Positions 59,880 through 64,000 of a stretch of 64,000 bases of DNA are shown in pieces. The stretch spans positions 310,001 to 374,000 of the forward strand of contig NZ_CAJHCP010000003.1 in NCBI RefSeq assembly GCF_904848625.1. Reading direction: 5' to 3'. The stretch's first letter is position 1; every line of letters begins with the position of its first letter. The stretch comes from Paraburkholderia metrosideri (GTDB lineage Bacteria; Pseudomonadota; Gammaproteobacteria; Burkholderiales; Burkholderiaceae). Below the pieces are notes generated by a model. The model did not search any database. It was not told where the DNA came from and saw nothing but the letters and a program-made list of their open reading frames with translations. The position numbers and the translations under genes were made by a program.

Positions 59880-60863
59880 CTAGACACGCAGCGCAACGGA
59901 CGCCGACCCGGCGGCACTGATGTAAGCCCGCACGATCTCGATGAAGCCCGCCAGCACCGGACTCACCTCTTCCGTGCGCCACACCAGCCCCGTCTCGATC
60001 ACCGGCACCGACTCGGCGAGCGGCCGGTACACCACCCCCGTGCGGCGCAGGTTACGCAATGATTGCGGCACCAGTGCGACGCCCATTCCGGCGGACACCA
60101 GGCTGACGATCGTCTGCATCTGGATGGCCTCCTGGCCAATCCTGGGTGCGAGGCCTGCCACGCCGTAGCAATCCATAATGATGTCATAAAAGCCAGGCGC
60201 CAGACGTCTGGGGAAGATCACGAGCGGCGTATCGGCGACTTCGAGCAGGCTGACCGGCGCATCCAGCCACCCCGCATGCGGGTTTCCCGACGCGTGGTGC
60301 GCAGCGTCCAGCCGCTCGGAAGTGTCGGTGGACATCGCGATCACCAGCGGCTCCCGCGCGATCGGCAACCACGAGAGCAGCGCGCCGTGGCGCGGTGGCA
60401 GCGGCGCGATCACGAGGCCGGCGTCGATGCGTCCGGCCACCAGTTCATCCACCTGCACGTTGCTGGTCGCCTCGGTCAGTTCGAGCCGCACATGCGGATG
60501 ACGCGCGCCGAAATCGCGCAGCAAAGGCGGCAGCAGGCCGTAATCCGCGGTTGACACGAATGCCAGCGACAACACCCCCGCTTCGCCGCGCGCCAGACTC
60601 TGCGCGAGCGGCCGCAGCCCCTCGGCCGCCGCGAGCAGCCGCTGTACTTCGGGCAACAGTTCCGCGCCCACGCGCGTGAGCTTGACCGAGCGTTTGGTGC
60701 GCTCGAACAGTTCGACGCCCAACGTGTGTTCCAACGCCCGGATGGCTTGCGATAAAGGTGGCTGTGTCATTGAAAGACGCACGGCGGCGCGTCCGAAGTG
60801 CCGTTCTTCGGCGACGGTGACGAAATAGCGCAACTGGCGCGGATCGGGAATGGCGGGCAGCAT
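59880..60863 (-). CDS. LysR-family regulator divergent from ilvD
   Basis: This 327-residue regulator has the helix-turn-helix (DPRQLRYFVTVAEERHFGRAAVRLSMTQPPLSQAIRALEH, written here as a span near 7-46) and an effector domain of the CatR/CbbR-like type (LAFVSTADYGLLPPLLRDFGARHPHVRLEL). Divergent orientation with ilvD over 236 bases suggests that ilvD, or a sugar-acid or branched-chain related signal, is connected with it, but this is inference. Confidence 0.92.
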   Translation of the reverse strand: MLPAIPDPRQLRYFVTVAEERHFGRAAVRLSMTQPPLSQAIRALEHTLGVELFERTKRSVKLTRVGAELLPEVQRLLAAAEGLRPLAQSLARGEAGVLSLAFVSTADYGLLPPLLRDFGARHPHVRLELTEATSNVQVDELVAGRIDAGLVIAPLPPRHGALLSWLPIAREPLVIAMSTDTSERLDAAHHASGNPHAGWLDAPVSLLEVADTPLVIFPRRLAPGFYDIIMDCYGVAGLAPRIGQEAIQMQTIVSLVSAGMGVALVPQSLRNLRRTGVVYRPLAESVPVIETGLVWRTEEVSPVLAGFIEIVRAYISAAGSASVALRV

Positions 60864-61099
60864 GATTAATACATTTTACGACCTAATAGCGCCTGAATAA
60901 TATATTGGACACACGTTTTGCAAAACTGCATCCTTGGATGGCGCGTCGGAGCTACTACACTGAATTGACGCGCCGGCGACTCACGCGGCCGACGCAGCCG
61001 CACTATTCGTCACCGTCACCGCACTGCCCCGCCCATCATCCCCAGCCGCTGCGCCCCAGCCACGCAGTGCGGCTCAAGACCAATCAGACTGGAGGCCCC
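60864..61099. promoter_or_regulatory. Divergent control region, LysR gene / ilvD
   Basis: The LysR-proximal 45 bases (60864-60908) are strikingly AT-rich (ATTAATACATTTTACG and TGAATAATATATTGG) in a GC-rich genome and contain several T-N11-A arrangements typical of LysR binding sites. They probably hold both promoters. The ilvD-proximal part is GC-rich and ends with a GGAGG ribosome site. No full promoter is assigned. Confidence 0.45.
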
Positions 61100-62773
61100 A
61101 TGGCATACAACCGTCGTTCGAAAAACATCACGCAAGGCGTCGCGCGTTCACCGAATCGCTCCATGTACTACGCGCTCGGCTACCAGAAAGAAGATTTCGA
61201 CAAGCCGATGATCGGCATCGCCAACGGCCACTCGACCATCACGCCGTGCAACGCCGGCTTGCAGCGACTGGCCGACGCCGCGGTTGTCGCGGTCAAAGGC
61301 GCTGATGCGAATCCACAGATTTTCGGCACACCGACCATCTCGGACGGCATGTCGATGGGCACCGAAGGCATGAAGTACTCGCTGGTGTCGCGCGAAGTGA
61401 TCGCCGACTGCATCGAGACCTGCGTGCAAGGCCAATGGATGGACGGCGTGGTCGTGATTGGCGGCTGCGACAAGAACATGCCGGGCGGCATGATCGGCCT
61501 GGCGCGGATGAACGTGCCGGGCATCTACGTGTATGGCGGCACGATCCGCCCGGGCAACTGGAAGGGCGTCGACCTGACCATCGTGTCGTCGTTCGAGGCG
61601 GTCGGCGAATTTACAGCGGGGCGCATGTCGCAGGAGGATTTCGACGGGGTCGAGAAGAACGCGTGTCCGTCGACGGGATCGTGCGGCGGCATGTACACCG
61701 CCAACACGATGAGCTCGTCGTTCGAAGCGCTCGGCATGTCGTTGCTGTACTCGTCGACGATGGCCAATCCCGATCAGGAAAAAGTCGACTCGGCCGCCGA
61801 GTCCGCGCGCGTGCTGGTCGAAGCCGTCAAGCAGGACCTGAAGCCGCGCGACATCATCACGAAGAAGTCGATTGAAAACGCTGTTGCGTTGATCATGGCG
61901 ACCGGCGGCTCGACCAATGCCGTGCTGCACTATCTGGCCATCGCGCATGCAGCCGAGGTGGAGTGGAGCATCGAGGACTTCGAGCGCATGCGCAAGAAAG
62001 TGCCGGTGATCTGCGATCTGAAACCGTCCGGCCAATACGTGGCCACCGATCTGCATAAGGCGGGCGGCATCCCGCAAGTCATGAAGATTCTGCTCGATGC
62101 GGGGATGCTGCACGGGGACTGCATCACGATTACCGGCAGGACGCTGGCCGAAGAATTGAAGGACGTGCCGTCCAGACCGCGCGCCGATCAGAAGGTCATT
62201 TACCCGGTGGAAAAAGCGCTCTACAAGGAAGGCCACCTCGCGATCCTGAAGGGCAATCTCGCCGAAGACGGCGCGGTCGCGAAGATCACCGGCCTGAAAA
62301 ACCCGGTGATCACAGGCCCGGCCCGCGTGTTCGACGACGAGCAAAGCGCGATGGACGCGATTCTGTCCGACAGGATCGTCGCCGGCGACGTGGTCGTGCT
62401 GCGTTACCTCGGCCCGAAGGGCGGTCCCGGCATGCCGGAGATGCTCGCGCCGACCTCGGCGATCATCGGCAAAGGGTTGGGCGAGAGCGTGGGCCTCATC
62501 ACCGACGGCCGGTTCTCGGGCGGCACGTGGGGGATGGTGGTCGGCCACGTCGCGCCGGAAGCTTTCGTCGGCGGCACGATTGCGTTTGTGCACGAAGGCG
62601 ACTCGATCACGATCGACGCGCATAAGCTGCTGCTGCAACTCAATATCGACGACGCCGAATTACAGCGCCGCCGTGCTGCATGGCAGCAACCGAAGCCGCG
62701 TTATACGCGCGGCGTGCTGGCAAAGTATTCCGCACTGGCGTTGCCGGCCAACAAAGGCGCGGTAACGGGCTGA
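61100..62773 (+). CDS. ilvD: Dihydroxy-acid dehydratase
   Basis: This 557-residue Fe-S enzyme makes the 2-oxo acids of valine, leucine and isoleucine. Cluster and active-site marks are [42 protein letters not shown] and [17 protein letters not shown]. The ATG at 61100 with GGAGG five bases upstream is clear, although the frame is open 65 codons further upstream. Related dehydratases act on sugar acids, but the sequence reads as the amino-acid enzyme. Confidence 0.96.
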   Translation: MAYNRRSKNITQGVARSPNRSMYYALGYQKEDFDKPMIGIANGHSTITPCNAGLQRLADAAVVAVKGADANPQIFGTPTISDGMSMGTEGMKYSLVSREVIADCIETCVQGQWMDGVVVIGGCDKNMPGGMIGLARMNVPGIYVYGGTIRPGNWKGVDLTIVSSFEAVGEFTAGRMSQEDFDGVEKNACPSTGSCGGMYTANTMSSSFEALGMSLLYSSTMANPDQEKVDSAAESARVLVEAVKQDLKPRDIITKKSIENAVALIMATGGSTNAVLHYLAIAHAAEVEWSIEDFERMRKKVPVICDLKPSGQYVATDLHKAGGIPQVMKILLDAGMLHGDCITITGRTLAEELKDVPSRPRADQKVIYPVEKALYKEGHLAILKGNLAEDGAVAKITGLKNPVITGPARVFDDEQSAMDAILSDRIVAGDVVVLRYLGPKGGPGMPEMLAPTSAIIGKGLGESVGLITDGRFSGGTWGMVVGHVAPEAFVGGTIAFVHEGDSITIDAHKLLLQLNIDDAELQRRRAAWQQPKPRYTRGVLAKYSALALPANKGAVTG

Positions 62774-62847
62774 TGCAGCCGCACGTGGTGGCGGACAAAC
62801 TGGCAACTCCGTCAGCCGCATAGCCAAAGCCCGCCACATGAAAGTGC

Positions 62848-62884
62848 AAAGGGGCGCACGGAAAACCGTGCGCCCCTTTCCTTT
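62848..62884 (+). terminator. Terminator of ilvD
   Basis: A perfect 14-bp stem (AAAGGGGCGCACGG with its complement) and AAAA loop is followed by CCTTTT. The T-run merges with the -10 box of the next gene. Confidence 0.85.
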
Positions 62885-62890
62885 TATAAT
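62885..62890 (+). promoter_or_regulatory. Candidate -10 box of the cytochrome c gene
   Basis: TATAAT lies 42 bases before the ATG, directly on the T-run of the ilvD terminator. The -35 would fall inside the terminator stem, where no consensus hexamer exists, so the promoter must be weak or activator-dependent if real. Confidence 0.4.
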
Positions 62891-62932
62891 GCTCGCACCG
62901 CAAAGTCGGGCCCCGCACCGACGGAGACCATA

Positions 62933-63271
62933 ATGAAAATCACGTCGTATGCAGCGTTCGCAGCATCGGTTTTATTGGGCGCAGCGTTAAGCGTCAACAG
63001 TTCGCACGCGTATGCCGAAGCCACCGGCCTTGCGCTGGCCCAGCAACAGAATTGCATGAGCTGTCACTCGGTCACACGTTCGTTCATGGGTCCGGCGCTG
63101 CACGACGTCGCCGCGAAATATGCAGGGCGCGACGACGCCGCGACTTATCTGAAGCACAAGATTCTGGATGGCAGCGCAGGCGTGTGGGGGCCGGTGCCGA
63201 TGCCCGCCAATACGCAACTCACGCCCGATCAGGCGGCCACGCTGGCAAGCTGGGTGTTGACGCTCAGATAG
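62933..63271 (+). CDS. Small class I cytochrome c
   Basis: This 112-residue exported protein has a signal peptide ending near AYA-EA (residue 28), a haem c site CMSCH at 41-45 and the axial Met in VPMPANTQLTPDQAATLASWVL. It resembles cytochrome c551/c-552 electron carriers. The partner oxidase or reductase is unknown. A CGGAGA ribosome site precedes the ATG. Confidence 0.93.
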   Translation: MKITSYAAFAASVLLGAALSVNSSHAYAEATGLALAQQQNCMSCHSVTRSFMGPALHDVAAKYAGRDDAATYLKHKILDGSAGVWGPVPMPANTQLTPDQAATLASWVLTLR

Positions 63272-63306
63272 AACGGGCGCCTCGCCAAAGACGCCCCTTT
63301 CTTCAA

Positions 63307-63930
63307 TCAGCCACGGCCCGAGCGCCGTGCGACTTCTTCTTCAACCGCTTCCCTCACCCAGCCGCTCATTTCGGTTTCCAGAGTCAGCGCAACTTCACGC
63401 GTGATCTGGCTGACAAGCCAGGTGGTGTGCTCCTGCAACGCGTCGCGGCAACGCGCCTCGATGATGCCGCGACCTTCGCCCGTCAGAAAACCGGCAAAGC
63501 GCCCACGCAGGCGTTCGGCGATGACTTCGGCGTCCAGATCCGGCTGCGCAGGCGCGGCGCTTTCGTGAGCGATGTCCGGTGGCACGATCGAACCGGCTTC
63601 GACCGGCGCAGCCGGTTCAGCGCGGTCGAACACACTCGCGGACGCCGCGAGCGCGTCGTCGTGATGAAGGATTGCAGGTTGCGCAATGGGCGGTGCGATC
63701 ACCGGTTCAGGCGCAAGTGTCTGCACCTCGGCAAGCACCGGCTGCGACGCCAGCGCTGGTTCGTCCGCCTGCGACGGCGGCAGCGCGAACGCGGGCTCGG
63801 TCCTGAAGCTGGGTTCTTTCGGCGCGTCGGCAAGCGCCGCTGCCCCCGTACCGCTCGACGGCGAACGTACCTGACCCGGTACGAGAATCTCGTGCAACAC
63901 CGGAATCGAATCGTCGTTGGAATCGGACAT
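63307..63930 (-). CDS. DUF2486 family protein
   Basis: This 207-residue protein is recognised as the DUF2486 family of Burkholderia and relatives. Its first 125 residues are acidic, alanine/proline-rich and low in complexity. The last 75 residues (DLDAEVIAERLRGRFAGFLTGEGRGIIEARCRDALQEH, split from EMSGWVREAVEEEVARRSG) are predicted helical and are the conserved part. There is no signal or membrane segment and the function is unknown. A GGAGGAG ribosome site precedes the ATG; the frame stays open to the window edge but the base composition there fits another frame. Confidence 0.8.
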   Translation of the reverse strand: MSDSNDDSIPVLHEILVPGQVRSPSSGTGAAALADAPKEPSFRTEPAFALPPSQADEPALASQPVLAEVQTLAPEPVIAPPIAQPAILHHDDALAASASVFDRAEPAAPVEAGSIVPPDIAHESAAPAQPDLDAEVIAERLRGRFAGFLTGEGRGIIEARCRDALQEHTTWLVSQITREVALTLETEMSGWVREAVEEEVARRSGRG

Positions 63931-63949
63931 GTGGCTCTCCTCCGTGTTT

Positions 63950-64000
63950 TTAGTCGAAGCCGAAGCAGAGCGCCTGCGCCCCGGATTCGCAGCACCCCAT
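63950..64000 (-). CDS. Possible 3' end of an upstream gene, cut by the window
   Basis: One reverse frame is open from the edge to a TAA at 63952-63950 and nearly all its codons end in G or C, as expected for coding sequence here. Only 16 residues are visible and the gene cannot be named. Its stop lies 19 bases before the DUF2486 start. Confidence 0.4.
   Translation of the reverse strand: MGCCESGAQALCFGFD

Overview
The window is GC-rich chromosomal DNA from a betaproteobacterium of the Burkholderiaceae, most likely a Paraburkholderia. This is inferred from gene order and protein families: serS-rarA, lolA, ftsK and trxB in series; a zwf-pgl-glk/hexR operon whose last gene fuses glucokinase to an RpiR-type regulator; tamA-tamB; DUF3460-scpA-panC-panD; zapA followed by 6S RNA; and DUF2486. 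No integrase, transposase, phage gene or CRISPR array is visible. Almost all of it is housekeeping sequence.

Layout. 1-14 kb: a cut-off FAD amine oxidase, tRNA-Ser(CGA), serS, rarA, a hydroxymethylpyrimidine/cytosine-type permease on the opposite strand, lolA, ftsK, trxB, an Smr protein, a glutathione transferase and a LysR regulator. 14-24.6 kb: a glucose module, with a four-gene sugar ABC importer transcribed away from zwf-pgl-glk/hexR, followed by a bestrophin-like channel. A 17-bp perfect palindrome matching the HexR operator overlaps the inferred zwf promoter. 24.6-31.6 kb: an LprI-like protein, a basic amino-acid decarboxylase, dcd, a SodC-like lipoprotein, the Mrp/ApbC ATPase and an OmpA-type lipoprotein. 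31.7-45.4 kb: metG, tamB/tamA, DUF3460, scpA, panC, panD, an orphan ParA, a thioesterase and a DoxX protein.

45.5-56.1 kb is a cobalamin island. The genes cobQ, cobU, cbiB, a threonine-phosphate decarboxylase, btuF, cobC, cobS, cobT, btuD and btuC cover the late assembly steps, nucleotide loop synthesis and inner-membrane uptake. At the head of the leftward operon lies a cobalamin riboswitch followed by the wreck of a TonB-dependent receptor, read here as btuB, with a frameshift, an in-frame stop and an apparent internal deletion. The riboswitch therefore probably now governs btuCD-cobTSC alone. 56.2-64 kb: a ZapB-like coiled coil, zapA, 6S RNA, an EVE-domain protein, a SIMPL protein, lgt, a LysR regulator divergent from ilvD, a small cytochrome c and DUF2486.

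The observations most worth a second look are: the btuB remnant behind a recognisable riboswitch; a SodC-family lipoprotein that has lost four of its seven metal ligands and the active-site arginine; the HexR operator that closes an autoregulatory loop with the fused glucokinase-regulator; and short tandem repeats (6, 9 and 12 bp) at gene 3' ends, three of them beside terminators in convergent junctions. I found no clearly novel multi-gene system. All homology statements come from recognising motifs by eye, without database searches.
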